Assembly (NCBI RefSeq): GCF_018494035.1
Contig: NZ_JABBFO010000012.1
Span: 1 to 64,000 of the forward strand
Length of the DNA stretch: 64,000 bases
Origin: Rosenbergiella australiborealis
GTDB taxonomy: Bacteria > Pseudomonadota > Gammaproteobacteria > Enterobacterales > Enterobacteriaceae
Direction: 5' to 3'
Within the stretch, counting starts at the first letter, position 1, and each line of letters begins with the position of its first letter. The notes under the pieces are model-generated. The model worked only from the letters and a program-made list of their open reading frames with translations, was not told the DNA's origin and did not search any database. Shown here piece by piece: positions 52,147 to 62,834 of this stretch. The position numbers were made by a program, and so were the translations under genes.

Positions 52147-52386
52147 TCAATTTTCCGGGGTGAACGTTGATAATTCAGCATGCTCGTCTTGAGCAAGCAA
52201 AATTTGTACTCGTTGTTCGGCTTGCTGTAATTGCTGTTGGCCTTGACGCGCAAGCGTAACCCCACGTTCAAATTCATTAAGAGCATCTTCTAGCGGTAAT
52301 TGACCGCTTTCTAAGCGCTGCACTATGGATTCTAGCTCAGAAAGTGATTGTTCAAAGCTGATCGTCGACGCAGGTTTTTTAGGCAT
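52147..52386 (-). CDS. xseB: Exodeoxyribonuclease VII small subunit
   Basis: A 79-residue helical protein that with XseA forms the single-strand-specific exonuclease. It shows the family pattern [33 protein letters not shown] in several runs. It is first gene of the xseB-ispA-dxs operon and divergent from thiI, with 216 bases between. Confidence 0.97.
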   Translation of the reverse strand: MPKKPASTISFEQSLSELESIVQRLESGQLPLEDALNEFERGVTLARQGQQQLQQAEQRVQILLAQDEHAELSTFTPEN

Positions 52387-52602
52387 ATACAGTACCGGCT
52401 TGGTGAATGAACGAGAATATGGATATATGTTAGCTGACCAGAGAGTTTTCGCAAAATACTCTGTGTAGCACGACTAAAACAAGCTAAAGCAACGTAATGA
52501 TGATATACTATGCGCGCTTAAATCAGAGGATAGCTCTGAAACCTATTTTAACATATAAACGTTTAATAATTAACGTTTATTCCCACGTAAGTTAGTGCCT
52601 AT

Positions 52603-54051
52603 ATGAAGTTTATCGTAAAATTATTTCCAGAAATAACGATCAAAAGCCAATCTGTTCGATTACGTTTTATTAAAATTTTATCCAGTAATATACGAAACGT
52701 GCTGAAAAGCGTTGATGAAAATATCGCGGTTGTACGCCTTTGGGACCACATCACCGTGCGCACGCGTAAAGAAGAATGCAGTGCTGCCGTCGCCGAAGCA
52801 CTCACACGGATCCCCGGTATACACCATATACTTGCGGTCGAAGACCGTTCTTTTAGTAGCTTGCACGATATTTTTGAGCAAACGTTAGCGATGTATCAAA
52901 CACAGCTTATAGGGAAAACCTTCTGTGTGCGTGCTAAACGCCGCGGTAAGCATGAGTTTACTTCACATGAAGTTGAACGTTATGTTGGTGGGGGATTAAA
53001 TCAACATATTGATTCTGCATCGGTAAAACTCCAAAACCCGGACGTAACCGTACAGCTGGAAATTGATCAAGACCGATTATTGCTGATCACCCAACGCTAT
53101 GAAGGATTAGGTGGTTTTCCCATCGGTACACAAGAAGATGTTATTTCTCTCATTTCTGGGGGATTCGACTCTGGTGTATCGAGCTATATGCTTATGCGTC
53201 GTGGCAGTCGTGTCCATTATTGTTTCTTTAATCTGGGCGGAGCTGCGCACGAAATCGGCGTTCGTCAAGTTGCGCACTATTTATGGAATACCTATGGGCG
53301 TTCGCATCGAGTTCGCTTCATCGCCATTGATTTTGAGCCTGTCGTGGGTGAAATTCTAGAAAAAGTGGAGGACGGCCAAATGGGCGTTGTCCTTAAACGA
53401 ATGATGGTGCGTGCCGCGTCCCAAATTGCTGAGCGTTACGGCGTACAAGCATTGGTTACCGGCGAAGCCTTGGGGCAGGTCTCAAGTCAAACCTTGACCA
53501 ATTTGCGCTTAATCGACAACGTTACGGATACGTTAGTGCTTCGTCCCCTGATTTCTCATGACAAAGAACATATCATTAAAGTCGCACGGCAGATCGGAAC
53601 GGAAGATTTTGCCAAAACGATGCCTGAATATTGTGGTGTGATATCAAAAAGTCCAACGGTCAAAGCGGTTAAGGAAAAGATTGAAGAAGAAGAAAATAAC
53701 TTTGACTTCACTATTCTCGACCGTGTCGTGACTGAAGCTCGCAATATTGATATTCGAGATATTGCAGCTGACACCACACAAGAAGTTACCGAAATTGAGT
53801 CGGTCAGCGAGTTGAGCGCACAAGATTCTATTCTGGACATTCGTTCTATCGATGAACAAGATGATGCACCGCTTATCGTCGAGGGTGTCGAAGTTAAATC
53901 GATACCTTTCTACAAGCTAAGTACTCAATTTGCTGATCTTGACCGTAAGCGCACATGGCTACTGTATTGTGAGCGGGGGGTAATGAGTCGTTTACAAGCG
54001 CTTTATCTGCATGAACAAGGCTTTACCAACGTTAAGGTGTATCGACCTTAA
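52603..54051 (+). CDS. thiI: tRNA 4-thiouridine sulfurtransferase ThiI
   Basis: Makes 4-thiouridine at tRNA position 8 and supplies sulfur for the thiamine thiazole. The 482-residue protein has an N-terminal ferredoxin-like and THUMP domain (about 60-165), a PP-loop [11 protein letters not shown] (about 182-192), conserved Cys in MPEYCGVIS (about 344) and a C-terminal rhodanese domain with the persulfide Cys in [17 protein letters not shown] (about 456). The length equals E. coli. Confidence 0.98.
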   Translation: MKFIVKLFPEITIKSQSVRLRFIKILSSNIRNVLKSVDENIAVVRLWDHITVRTRKEECSAAVAEALTRIPGIHHILAVEDRSFSSLHDIFEQTLAMYQTQLIGKTFCVRAKRRGKHEFTSHEVERYVGGGLNQHIDSASVKLQNPDVTVQLEIDQDRLLLITQRYEGLGGFPIGTQEDVISLISGGFDSGVSSYMLMRRGSRVHYCFFNLGGAAHEIGVRQVAHYLWNTYGRSHRVRFIAIDFEPVVGEILEKVEDGQMGVVLKRMMVRAASQIAERYGVQALVTGEALGQVSSQTLTNLRLIDNVTDTLVLRPLISHDKEHIIKVARQIGTEDFAKTMPEYCGVISKSPTVKAVKEKIEEEENNFDFTILDRVVTEARNIDIRDIAADTTQEVTEIESVSELSAQDSILDIRSIDEQDDAPLIVEGVEVKSIPFYKLSTQFADLDRKRTWLLYCERGVMSRLQALYLHEQGFTNVKVYRP

Positions 54052-54058
54052 TCAAAAG

Positions 54059-54088
54059 AGGCCTCAATGATGATGAGGCCTTTTTTTA
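54059..54088 (+). terminator. Terminator after thiI
   Basis: AGGCCTC (54059-54065) pairs with GAGGCCT (54075-54081), followed by seven T residues. It lies between convergent thiI and yajL and overlaps the yajL stop. Confidence 0.88.
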
Positions 54089-54682
54089 TTCTTGATAGTT
54101 GTAAATCCCAATAGGTAAAGCGAGGTCATGGGTAATACGATGTGCCTCTTCTTTACTTTTCAGTGTTTCAATAATTTTTAGCGCCATATCGGTTGCACAT
54201 AATGGCCCTTGCCCCGTGAGTAGAAGATAGCGTGGGTCGCAGACAATTCGTCGCTCTTGCCATTGTGTCTGGAGAAGTAACTCGGATTGATGTGCAAGAC
54301 AAGTCACATTAGCCCCTTGGTAACGATCAATCTTATCAATAAGTCGAGGGACTGCATGACTCATCACTGCGACGTACCGTTGTGTTGCGTTGAATTGTGC
54401 CAGTGATTCTATAAGCAAATCGCTGTCGGCATAAGTCTGGCAACTCGTTTCGCCTCCGAGCAATAGAAGTAAGTCGAAGGCTTGATCCACAGCATGACAT
54501 AATGGACTTTCTGCACGAAAGCTCAGTCCTTCTGCACTAAGAATATCGAGCTCTCCATTACCCTCAACACTTGCTGTTGTCACAGTGATACCGGCACGTG
54601 GCAGTAAACTTAAAAAAGTAGTGATTTCTATTGCATCATTGCCATGAGCGAGGCAGAGCAGGACTGAGGGAGATAGGGGCAT
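54086..54682 (-). CDS. yajL: DJ-1/PfpI family protein YajL, nucleophile Cys replaced by Ser
   Basis: A 198-residue DJ-1-superfamily protein in the syntenic yajL position. It keeps AGITVTTASVEGNGEL, GGETSCQTYADSDLL and the C-terminal KIIETLKSKEEAHRI...GIYNYQE, matching YajL. The nucleophile elbow, AAICAAPA in E. coli with Cys106, reads AVMSHAVP here: residue 108 is Ser (AGT, plus-strand 54359-54361). The conserved Glu motif PGSEETE near the N terminus is altered to AHGNDAIE. The chaperone or deglycase activities that depend on that Cys may be lost or changed. It overlaps the panE end by 47 bases. Confidence 0.88.
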   Translation of the reverse strand: MPLSPSVLLCLAHGNDAIEITTFLSLLPRAGITVTTASVEGNGELDILSAEGLSFRAESPLCHAVDQAFDLLLLLGGETSCQTYADSDLLIESLAQFNATQRYVAVMSHAVPRLIDKIDRYQGANVTCLAHQSELLLQTQWQERRIVCDPRYLLLTGQGPLCATDMALKIIETLKSKEEAHRITHDLALPIGIYNYQE

Positions 54683-55556
54683 ATGCGGATTCCTTAGTTT
54701 TTATCCATTGATAAAGGGCATGATGGTGTGGGGCCGTCAACCCATAGCCACGGGCACGTTTGAGAAGATACCCATTGATGTAGTCAATTTCAGTAAGACG
54801 TTGAGCACGTACATCTTGAAGCATTGAACTCATATTTTGTGATGTATTCTGAATGACAGTGATCACTGAATGATAAAGCGGCTCATATTCAGTATGAATT
54901 CCTTCACGATTCATAATAGAGACAAGTTCTCGGCAAAGTATACTGACCTCATTGAGGTGTTCCATCAATTGCCCATTATGGCACTCGTATTTAACCGTAA
55001 GAGGATTGATAACGGCATTAACCGCTAATTTTTTCCACGCAGCGACCTTGATGTCGTTATACCACGCGACATCAGGCAGTGCATGGTGAAGAATATCAGC
55101 AATATGGCTGATTGATCTCGCTGCATCATTAAGCGGGCCTAGCTGTGTGATCCCCCAAGCCTTATGACAGGTTTGGGTAGCAGTACGATATGCCGCCTGT
55201 GTCGTGACGGCATGACATAATGGGTGAGTAACAGCCGGTAGGTCATCGACCACACCTAGGCCGTTGTGCAGCAAAATAATTGGGCAGCTTGCAGGTAGAT
55301 AGGGAAGTAGCGGCACAAGTGCTGTTTCAATTTGCTGGGCTTTTAACGTCACCAGCAGCAATTCACATTGGGTTAATTGTTGAGGGTTATTTGTAATAAC
55401 ATCATGGGAATAAAGGTTTTGCTCTGGTGTTAACACCGCTATACCCAAATAGGATTGGTGAACTTTGATCCACCCTTGTACCTCATGTCCGGCTTTGATC
55501 AATGCTGATAACCACAGTTGCCCTAAAGCACCACAGCCTAATACAGTTATTTTCAT
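54636..55556 (-). CDS. panE: 2-dehydropantoate 2-reductase
   Basis: NADPH-dependent reduction of ketopantoate to pantoate in coenzyme A synthesis. The 306-residue protein begins MKITVLGCGALGQLWLSAL (Rossmann GxGxxG), with LVTLKAQQIETAL near 75, LLHNGLGVVDDL near 100 and the C-terminal KKLAVNAVINPLTVKY and EIDYINGYLL blocks. ATG 55556 gives the proper N terminus; the much longer frame from 55775 overlaps yajQ and is rejected. The 3' end overlaps yajL. Confidence 0.96.
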   Translation of the reverse strand: MKITVLGCGALGQLWLSALIKAGHEVQGWIKVHQSYLGIAVLTPEQNLYSHDVITNNPQQLTQCELLLVTLKAQQIETALVPLLPYLPASCPIILLHNGLGVVDDLPAVTHPLCHAVTTQAAYRTATQTCHKAWGITQLGPLNDAARSISHIADILHHALPDVAWYNDIKVAAWKKLAVNAVINPLTVKYECHNGQLMEHLNEVSILCRELVSIMNREGIHTEYEPLYHSVITVIQNTSQNMSSMLQDVRAQRLTEIDYINGYLLKRARGYGLTAPHHHALYQWIKTKESAYAPISLSPALPRSWQ

Positions 55557-55656
55557 GACTATTTCCTCGCAATCCTTTGCCATTTTACGCTGAACTGTTG
55601 TGTCGTGTTTACAGTTCGGTATTATGCATGTCAACGTTTTAAGAGGAGAAGAAAAG

Positions 55657-56148
55657 ATGCCATCTTTCGATATCGTTTCAGAAGTTGAGATGCCTGAAGT
55701 GAAAAATGCAGTTGAAAATACGAGCCGCGAACTGTCTACGCGTTTTGATTTTAGAAATGTGACGGCTGAGGTCACGCTTAACGAAAAAAATGAAGTAATT
55801 ACTGTGAGTAGTGAATCTGATTTCCAAGTTCGTCAAATTGTCGATATTCTGCGTGAAAAAATGTTGAAGCGCGGTATTGAAGGCGCGGTGCTTGATGTAC
55901 CTGAAGAGATTACACACAGTGGAAAAAGCTGGAGTGTTGAAATCAAAATGAAAAAAGGGATTGAAACGGACATTGCTAAGAAAATCGTTAAACTGATCAA
56001 GGACGCTAAACTGAAAGTTCAAGCGCAAATTCAAGGCGATTCTTTACGTGTTACAGGCAAATCACGGGATGATCTGCAAACCGCTATGGCGACAGTTAAA
56101 GGCGGCAATTTAGGTCAGCCTTTTCAATTCAAGAACTTCCGGGATTAA
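55657..56148 (+). CDS. yajQ: YajQ family nucleotide-binding protein
   Basis: A 163-residue cytosolic protein with two ferredoxin-like domains. The start [30 protein letters not shown] and the end [14 protein letters not shown] are family signatures. Some homologues bind cyclic di-GMP or RNA; the function in enterobacteria is unclear. ATG 55657 is preceded by AAGAGGAGAA; earlier codons in frame would overlap the panE promoter. Divergent from panE. Confidence 0.96.
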   Translation: MPSFDIVSEVEMPEVKNAVENTSRELSTRFDFRNVTAEVTLNEKNEVITVSSESDFQVRQIVDILREKMLKRGIEGAVLDVPEEITHSGKSWSVEIKMKKGIETDIAKKIVKLIKDAKLKVQAQIQGDSLRVTGKSRDDLQTAMATVKGGNLGQPFQFKNFRD

Positions 56149-56158
56149 CATATTACCG

Positions 56159-56191
56159 CCTCTGACCTGAGCTATAGATTCAGGTCAGAGG
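56159..56191. terminator. Perfect hairpin between convergent yajQ and yajR
   Basis: CCTCTGACCTGA (56159-56170) pairs over 12 bases with TCAGGTCAGAGG (56180-56191). There is no T tract. It likely limits read-through in both directions or blocks 3' exonucleases. Confidence 0.7.
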
Positions 56192-56202
56192 AGGGGAGGG
56201 GA

Positions 56203-57564
56203 TTAACTCGCTGCAATCAGTGCTTCGATTTCTTGACGATTCGTTATTTTACTATCAATTTTAACGTAAGCCGCCCGCTCTTCAGGAATCACTAACACAT
56301 TGCTGACACCGGGGGCATGACGCAGGCGCTGTTCTAATGAGGAAGTGTTGCATTCATGCTCAATCACCACCCGCAAGCTACTGACGTAGGGTGGTTCTTT
56401 CATTGTTAAACTAATAAGTAACCAAACCACAGCCAGTACTGAACCCATCAGAAATACAGCTTGAGCATCAACATGCTGGAATACCCAGCCACCTAAACTG
56501 CCACCAATTGCGACACCTAGAAATTGGCTGGTTGAGTAAACACCCATTGCTGTGCCCTTGTAACCAGGGGGGGATTCTTTACTGATCAGCGACGGTAAAA
56601 TGGCTTCCATCAAATTAAAGGCAAAGAAGAAAAGTTGCACTCCAGCCACTAGCGTCCAAAAGTGAGCCCCTGCTTGCCATAAGACTAATTCAGCCACGAT
56701 AAGCAGTGCAACGCAACTGACGAAGACTATTTTCATCTTCCGTTTTACTTCAGCAATGATGATAAACGGTACCACCCCGACAAAAGCGATAAGCATAGTC
56801 GCTAGGTAAACTTTCCAATGCTCAGAAGGTGGAAAGCCTGCGTGTTCAAACTCACCCGGTAATGCAACAAAACTGGACATTAATAAAATATGCAGAAATA
56901 GGATGCCTGCATTGAGTTTAAGAAGTCGCGGATTGGCTAGCACTTGACGAAACGTACCTTTGACCATTCCAGACTCACGGTTTAACACATGTTCGGTGGT
57001 CGACGGAACGATGACCAGCGTAATGATAATACCGAGAGTTGCCAGTACAGCTATCATCCAAAACAACGCATGTAAGCCAAGCAAATGTGTCACTATTGGC
57101 CCAATGACCATAGCAATAGCAAATGTCACACCAAAGCTAATACCAATAAAAGCCATCGCTTTAGTACGGTTTTGCTCACGGGTGAGATCGGACAGTAACG
57201 CCATAACGGCGGCGGCTATTGCCCCAGAACCTTGTAAGGCACGGCCGAGAATAATTCCCCAAATCGACGTCGTGGTGGCCGCAACCACACTGCCGATGAC
57301 AAAGATCAATAAGCCACCAATGATAAGTGGCTTTCGACCGACACGGTCAGAGATCAAACCAAAGGGAATTTGAAAGATAGCTTGTGCTAGTCCATAAATA
57401 CCAATAGCCAGCCCAATAAGTCCTTCGGTAGCCCCTTGTAACGCCATTCCATATGTCGTCAGTACGGGAAGTACCATAAACATACCTAGCATGCGAAGAG
57501 AAAATACAGTGCCCAATCCCCAGGTTGCTCGCAACTCAAGTGGGGTCATTTTATTATCGTTCAT
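56203..57564 (-). CDS. yajR: MFS transporter YajR
   Basis: A 453-residue inner-membrane transporter with 12 spans and the conserved motif A GLISDRVGRKPLIIGG near residue 70. The C-terminal YAM domain (about 390-453, VIEHECNTSSLEQRLRHAPGVSNVLV) has a ferredoxin-like fold unique to this group. The substrate is unknown. Keeps E. coli order between yajQ and cyoE. Confidence 0.95.
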   Translation of the reverse strand: MNDNKMTPLELRATWGLGTVFSLRMLGMFMVLPVLTTYGMALQGATEGLIGLAIGIYGLAQAIFQIPFGLISDRVGRKPLIIGGLLIFVIGSVVAATTTSIWGIILGRALQGSGAIAAAVMALLSDLTREQNRTKAMAFIGISFGVTFAIAMVIGPIVTHLLGLHALFWMIAVLATLGIIITLVIVPSTTEHVLNRESGMVKGTFRQVLANPRLLKLNAGILFLHILLMSSFVALPGEFEHAGFPPSEHWKVYLATMLIAFVGVVPFIIIAEVKRKMKIVFVSCVALLIVAELVLWQAGAHFWTLVAGVQLFFFAFNLMEAILPSLISKESPPGYKGTAMGVYSTSQFLGVAIGGSLGGWVFQHVDAQAVFLMGSVLAVVWLLISLTMKEPPYVSSLRVVIEHECNTSSLEQRLRHAPGVSNVLVIPEERAAYVKIDSKITNRQEIEALIAAS

Positions 57565-57644
57565 GACAACCTCTAATTTAATTCTATTTACAGTTTAAGG
57601 AGTTGTAGGGGTTGGGTAAATGAATAGTTCTTAAGCTTACGTAA

Positions 57645-57674
57645 CAAAAAGAAAAGGCGCGAAATTCGCGCCTT
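57645..57674 (-). terminator. Terminator of the cyo operon
   Basis: On the minus strand AAGGCGCGAATTTCGCGCC is a self-complementary stem followed by TTTTCTTTTTG. It lies about 20 bases after the cyoE stop. Confidence 0.85.
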
Positions 57675-57691
57675 AATGATTAGATTTTTAA

Positions 57692-58582
57692 TCAGTGTAC
57701 GTAGGTCAGGAGTTCAGTGGAACCAGGACCCATAAAATCGACCGACATCATCACACTCAGCGCGGTAATAGCAACGATAGAGAAGACAAAAACTTTACGT
57801 GCCCAGACGCGGTCATCATTTTCAGATTTATAACCTGATAGGGCCATGCCTAGCCACCATAGGCTGACTGCAGCAGCAACCACTAAATATTTGTAACCGG
57901 CGTAGCCACCTAAAGTGAGCATCAGCGTTGCAACCATAAACGCAATGATATAGAGCGTGATATGATTTTTTGCTACAGAAATACCCTTTACTACAGGAAG
58001 TACAGGGATATTTGCCGCTTGATAATCTTTGAAGCGGAAGATAGCAATGGCATAGGAGTGGGGCATTTGCCATAGACTAAAAATTGCGAGCAAGATTAAT
58101 GCGCCCGCATCAAAACTACCCGTGACGGCACAATAGCCAATCACGGGTGGTGCGGCACCTGACAGACTTCCAATCAGCGTACCGTAAACGGAATTACGCT
58201 TCATATAGAGACTGTAAACACCGACATAAACCACAAAGCCCATCACCGCTAGCCACATGGCCAGCGGATTTGCACCAAAGTAGAGTACCGCAAAACCAGC
58301 AATACCTAACAAGGTGGCATAAGCCAAGCTCACTCTCGTTGAAATGAGCCCCTTCACCAGAACTCGGTTTTTCGTTCTTTCCATCTTGTGGTCAATATCG
58401 CGGTCAATCACGTTGTTATAAACACAACCTGATGCGACCACTAGAGAGACCCCAATCAGTGAGACGAAAAATAAGCGGAAGTCGATGCTGCCTTTTGAGG
58501 CAAGCAAGAAACCACCGATCACAGAAATTAGATTTCCGAAAATAATTCCTGGTTTTGTGACTTGTAGGTATTGCTTAATCAT
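57692..58582 (-). CDS. cyoE: Protohaem IX farnesyltransferase (haem O synthase)
   Basis: Adds farnesyl to haem B to make haem O for cytochrome bo. The 296-residue UbiA-family membrane protein has the Asp-rich loop [20 protein letters not shown] (residues 56-75), a second [21 protein letters not shown], and about seven spans. It uses farnesyl diphosphate, the product of ispA in this window. Last gene of cyoABCDE. Confidence 0.97.
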   Translation of the reverse strand: MIKQYLQVTKPGIIFGNLISVIGGFLLASKGSIDFRLFFVSLIGVSLVVASGCVYNNVIDRDIDHKMERTKNRVLVKGLISTRVSLAYATLLGIAGFAVLYFGANPLAMWLAVMGFVVYVGVYSLYMKRNSVYGTLIGSLSGAAPPVIGYCAVTGSFDAGALILLAIFSLWQMPHSYAIAIFRFKDYQAANIPVLPVVKGISVAKNHITLYIIAFMVATLMLTLGGYAGYKYLVVAAAVSLWWLGMALSGYKSENDDRVWARKVFVFSIVAITALSVMMSVDFMGPGSTELLTYVH

Positions 58583-58596
58583 TACGAATAACTCAG

Positions 58597-58926
58597 TTAA
58601 TGGGGCATCATGTTGTAGTTAAGGTTCCACATGATCCACAGTGAGCCGACCACAACAATTAGAATAATAATTGCTGAGAAGACAATGGCTACCAGGTTCC
58701 AACCCCCTTCAGATTTACTGTCGAGGTGAAGGAAATAGACCAGATGAACAATAACCTGCACAACGGCACAGATCACAACAACAGCTAGTGTGGTTGAGTG
58801 TGCTGAACTTCCATCCATGACCATCCAGAAAGGAATCCCTGTCAGGATGATAGACAGGATAAAGCCAATCATGTATGACTTCACGCTACCATGCGATGCG
58901 CCATGTTCGGTTGCTGAATGACTCAT
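58597..58926 (-). CDS. cyoD: Cytochrome bo3 ubiquinol oxidase subunit IV
   Basis: A 109-residue small membrane subunit with three spans ([60 protein letters not shown]). It assists assembly of the oxidase. ATG 58926 overlaps the cyoC stop by one base (TAATG), so a longer frame from 59007 is rejected. Confidence 0.96.
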   Translation of the reverse strand: MSHSATEHGASHGSVKSYMIGFILSIILTGIPFWMVMDGSSAHSTTLAVVVICAVVQVIVHLVYFLHLDSKSEGGWNLVAIVFSAIIILIVVVGSLWIMWNLNYNMMPH

Positions 58927-59534
58927 TACATGACCCCCATCAGATAAACAATGGTAAACACACAGATCCACACGACATCTAAGAAGTGCCAGAATAAGCT
59001 CAAGCACATGATACGAGTGCGGTTAGTCGCAGTCAGACCACGGGTTGCGATCTGGAACATCAGAACTAGCATCCAAATCAGACCACAGGTGACGTGAAGT
59101 CCGTGGGTACCCACTAAGGTAAAGAAGGCTGACAGGAATCCGCTACGTTGAGGACCGAAACCTTCTGAGATCAAGTGATGGAATTCATTGATTTCCATCC
59201 CGATAAAGCCCAGACCGCACAGGAAGGTTAATACTAACCAGCCAATCACCGTTCCTTTATTACCTTTGTTCATGGCAATGACTGCCATACCATAAGTAAT
59301 AGAACTGAGAAGGAGTAGGGCGGTTTCACCTAGAACATAAGGAAGTTCAAAGATGTCGCGACCTGCTGGGCCTCCGGCAGTACCGTGCATCATGACTGCA
59401 TAGGTTGCAAACAAGGTTGCAAAGATAATGCAGTCACTCATCAGGTAGATCCAGAAGCCAAAAATCTTGTTGGCTCCTGCATCGTGATGCCCATGCTCTC
59501 CATGGGCGTCGTGGTGTTTAGATAGAGAAGACAT
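58926..59534 (-). CDS. cyoC: Cytochrome bo3 ubiquinol oxidase subunit III
   Basis: A 202-residue membrane subunit with five predicted spans. [38 protein letters not shown] and [20 protein letters not shown] are typical of haem-copper oxidase subunit III. Its start overlaps the cyoB stop (TAATG), so all subunits are translationally coupled. Confidence 0.98.
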   Translation of the reverse strand: MSSLSKHHDAHGEHGHHDAGANKIFGFWIYLMSDCIIFATLFATYAVMMHGTAGGPAGRDIFELPYVLGETALLLLSSITYGMAVIAMNKGNKGTVIGWLVLTFLCGLGFIGMEINEFHHLISEGFGPQRSGFLSAFFTLVGTHGLHVTCGLIWMLVLMFQIATRGLTATNRTRIMCLSLFWHFLDVVWICVFTIVYLMGVM

Positions 59535-61516
59535 TATTTCACACCTGCTTTGCTGAGTTCTTCAAAGTGTTTGTTCTCAATCTGTTCGACTTCTTTAACT
59601 GTTACGTAGTAATCCACGTCTTCGTCAAAGCTCTTGATGATCCAGCTCGCCAAGATGCCAACAAATGAGACAACCGCCAACCACCAGATGTACCAAATCA
59701 TTGCGAAACCAAAGATAGTTGCGAAGGCAGCAATAACCACTGCAGCACCACTATTCTTAGGCATATGAATCTCTTCATAATGCGTTGGTTTGATATAGGC
59801 TTCACCTTTTTGCTTTTGTTCCCAGAAAGCATCACGTTCGGTGATTTCAGGAATAACAGCAAAGTTGTAGAACGGAGGAGGTGAGGACGTTGACCACTCA
59901 AGAGAACGACCACCCCAAGGATCTCCAGTCAAATCACGGTTTAGTTCACGGTCACGAATCGAGACATAGAACATAATGAGTTGGCATAGAATTCCTAAAG
60001 CAATCAGACCCGCACCACAGGCTGCAACAACGAGCAGTGGGTGGAATTGTGGATCAATGTTTTGACTCAGACGACGAGTCATACCCATAAAGCCTAATGC
60101 GTACAACGGCATAAACGCAACGAAGAACCCGATGATCCAGAACCAGAAAGAGCGTTTGCCCCATTTCTCGTCAAGTTTGAAGCCAAAGGCTTTCGGGAAC
60201 CAGTAGGTCACACCCGCCATACAACCGAACACAACACCACCAATAATAACGTTATGGAAGTGAGCAATCAGGAATAGACTGTTGTGTAATACGAAGTCAG
60301 CACCAGGAACCGCTAACAGAACACCCGTCATACCGCCGACCGAGAAGGTCACGATAAAGCCGATGGTCCACAGCATTGGGGCTGTCATTTCGATACGACC
60401 TTGATAGAGCGTAAACAACCAGTTGAAAATTTTCACCCCAGTTGGGATGGCGATAATCATGGTCATAATACCGAAGAAGGCATTGACGTTGGCACCCGAT
60501 CCCATAGTGAAGAAGTGGTGTAGCCAAACGATAAATGACAGCACGGTAATGGCAACAGTTGCCCACACCATCGAGGTGTAACCAAACATACGTTTCTTAG
60601 CGAAGGTTGCGGTAACTTCAGAGAACACACCAAACACTGGAAGGATTAGGATGTAAACTTCTGGATGTCCCCAAACCCAAATCAGGTTGACGTACATCAT
60701 CATGTTACCGCCCATTTCATTGGTAAAGAAATGGAAACCTAAGTAACGATCAAGGGTTAACAGCGCTAAGGTAACAGTGAGTACTGGGAATGCCGCGATA
60801 ATCAGAACGTTGGTACACAGAGCTGTCCAAGTAAAGATTGGCATTTTGAACATAGTCATGCCCGGGGCACGCATTTTCAAAATCGTGACGAAGAAGTTAA
60901 TCCCGGTCAGCGTTGTACCAATCCCTGAAAGCTGCAGACTCCAAATCCAGTAGTCAACCCCGACACCCGGGCTGTATTCAGCACCCGATAGAGGAGGGTA
61001 GGCCAGCCAACCGGTTTGTGCGAATTCGCCCACACCCAGTGACAGGTTTACCAAGATGACACCGATTGCCGTGAACCAGAAGCTTAAGTTGTTCAGGAAT
61101 GGGAAAGCAACATCACGCGCACCGATTTGCAGCGGTACAGCAATGTTCATCAGACCAACAACGAAAGGCATCGCTACGAAGAAAATCATAATCACGCCAT
61201 GCGCGGTAAAGATTTGGTCGTAGTGGTGCGGCGGAAGGAAACCTGCTTCGCCCGCTGACGCGAGAACCTGCTGGCTACGCATCATGATAGCATCGGCAAA
61301 ACCACGCAGTAACATCACGAAAGCCATGATGCAGTACATGATACCGAGTTTTTTGTGGTCAATAGAGGTAAACCACTCTGTCCACAGATACTTCCACTTA
61401 CCGTAATAAGTGATCGCAGCAACAAGTGCTAAACCAATAAGAATAATAGCGGAAATCGTGACCATGACGATTGGTACGTCTAAGGGAACCGCCGCTAAGG
61501 TTAATTTTCCTAACAT
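59534..61516 (-). CDS. cyoB: Cytochrome bo3 ubiquinol oxidase subunit I
   Basis: Catalytic subunit, reducing O2 to water and pumping protons, with haems b and o3 and CuB. The 660-residue protein has about 15 spans and haem-copper motifs [16 protein letters not shown] (His and Tyr ligands of CuB), [12 protein letters not shown] (His pair) and [13 protein letters not shown] (haem ligands). The periplasmic and cytosolic ends match CyoB. cyoA precedes with two bases between. Confidence 0.99.
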   Translation of the reverse strand: MLGKLTLAAVPLDVPIVMVTISAIILIGLALVAAITYYGKWKYLWTEWFTSIDHKKLGIMYCIMAFVMLLRGFADAIMMRSQQVLASAGEAGFLPPHHYDQIFTAHGVIMIFFVAMPFVVGLMNIAVPLQIGARDVAFPFLNNLSFWFTAIGVILVNLSLGVGEFAQTGWLAYPPLSGAEYSPGVGVDYWIWSLQLSGIGTTLTGINFFVTILKMRAPGMTMFKMPIFTWTALCTNVLIIAAFPVLTVTLALLTLDRYLGFHFFTNEMGGNMMMYVNLIWVWGHPEVYILILPVFGVFSEVTATFAKKRMFGYTSMVWATVAITVLSFIVWLHHFFTMGSGANVNAFFGIMTMIIAIPTGVKIFNWLFTLYQGRIEMTAPMLWTIGFIVTFSVGGMTGVLLAVPGADFVLHNSLFLIAHFHNVIIGGVVFGCMAGVTYWFPKAFGFKLDEKWGKRSFWFWIIGFFVAFMPLYALGFMGMTRRLSQNIDPQFHPLLVVAACGAGLIALGILCQLIMFYVSIRDRELNRDLTGDPWGGRSLEWSTSSPPPFYNFAVIPEITERDAFWEQKQKGEAYIKPTHYEEIHMPKNSGAAVVIAAFATIFGFAMIWYIWWLAVVSFVGILASWIIKSFDEDVDYYVTVKEVEQIENKHFEELSKAGVK

Positions 61517-61518
61517 GA

Positions 61519-62445
61519 TTATTCCTCTGCTCCGGCTGAAGCGGTGTGATTCATGTCCATACCAGAATGTGCTGGCATGTCCATTTTTCCGTGGCTAGAC
61601 ATAAACTTGTCAACAACTTGTGCAAACAGTTCAGGATTAGCATTTGAGAAATATTCCACTGGATTGTTTTCACTTGGCGCAGCCAACTGATTAAACTGAT
61701 CCATGGTAGTCAGTGTATTAGGTGCAGTTTTTACTTTATCTATCCACTGCTGGAATTCAGCATCGGTGTTGGTAGCTATGGCTTTAAACTTCATACCAGA
61801 GAATCCGCGACCACTGTAGTTAGATGAAATACCATCAAAAGTTCCGGCCTCATTAGCAATTAAGTTCAATTGCGTTCTCATCCCTGCCATGGCATAAATT
61901 TGGCTACCAAGTGTAGGAATAAAGAAAGAGTTCATGACGGAATTTGAAGTGATATTAAAGTGCACAGGTGTGTTAGCTGGGAAAGCGATTTCGTTTACCG
62001 TAGCGATACCTTGCTCAGGGTAAATGAACAGCCATTTCCAGTCTAAAGCCACGACGTCAATTTCAACAGGTTTTACATCAGAAACGAGAGGTTTGCTTGG
62101 TTCTAGAGCGTGAGTACTTTTCCAAGTCAGCACACTTAAGAAAACAATAATAAGGATAGGAACAGCCCATACGACTGCTTCGATCTTATTAGAGTGTGAC
62201 CAGTTAGGTGAGTATTTAGCATTTGTATTCGATGCCCGATATTTCCAGGCGAATGCAATTGCCATGAAGACTGCGGGGATGACGACAATCAACATCAAGC
62301 CAAAGGCTGTCAGTATCAATGAACGTTGCTCCAGTGCAATCTGACCTTTGGGATTTAAAAGTGCACTATCACAGCCACTCATAAGTAGAGTGCCTGAAAT
62401 TAATGACAAAATCCCCAAACTATTTTTGTATTTCTTGAGTCTCAT
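61519..62445 (-). CDS. cyoA: Cytochrome bo3 ubiquinol oxidase subunit II
   Basis: A 308-residue lipoprotein subunit. The signal peptide ends in the lipobox LMSGC (Cys25), followed by two spans (about 45-70 and 90-110) and a periplasmic cupredoxin domain that has lost the CuA ligands ([39 protein letters not shown]). A His/Met-rich tail ([18 protein letters not shown]) could bind metal. First gene of the operon. Confidence 0.97.
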   Translation of the reverse strand: MRLKKYKNSLGILSLISGTLLMSGCDSALLNPKGQIALEQRSLILTAFGLMLIVVIPAVFMAIAFAWKYRASNTNAKYSPNWSHSNKIEAVVWAVPILIIVFLSVLTWKSTHALEPSKPLVSDVKPVEIDVVALDWKWLFIYPEQGIATVNEIAFPANTPVHFNITSNSVMNSFFIPTLGSQIYAMAGMRTQLNLIANEAGTFDGISSNYSGRGFSGMKFKAIATNTDAEFQQWIDKVKTAPNTLTTMDQFNQLAAPSENNPVEYFSNANPELFAQVVDKFMSSHGKMDMPAHSGMDMNHTASAGAEE

Positions 62446-62834
62446 TTAACGACCTCAATGACAAAGGGCTGTATTGTCGTTTAAGTGTATCTGTATTTTA
62501 CGGTAACGTTGAAGTAGTGTAAACCTGCTTGAGGTTCTGTCAGTAAAGTGTAGTAGCTTATTCGAGATATTTAACAAAAAATATTTACGGTAATAAATTA
62601 TCAACATCTTCAATCAGTTGGCCTTGATATAACAAAATCTTATGTTCCTGCAGATCTTATCATTTTTTCGCTATAAATAATCAAATTTTGTATCATTTAT
62701 GTAACAATAAATACCAATTTAATTTATTCTTTGTTTGCATTTTATTATAGCTTTCTAAGAAGACTCAGGTTTATTGATATAAAAATAAATTTATCGATAA
62801 ATTGATTTTTTTATGATTGAAAAAAATAAGCATT
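62446..62834. other. 389-base AT-rich region between ampG and the cyo operon
   Basis: It carries the cyo promoter on the minus strand. TGTTAAATAT-like (62563-62575) and TACACT-like elements are visible, but I cannot fix the start site or the ArcA and FNR sites known upstream of E. coli cyo. The part near ampG (62680-62830) is extremely AT-rich, with no reading frame. Confidence 0.5.

Noticed and set aside
55557-55775. N-terminal extension of panE by 73 residues
   Set aside because: It overlaps divergent yajQ and its leader, and the family starts at the Rossmann motif MKITVLGCG.
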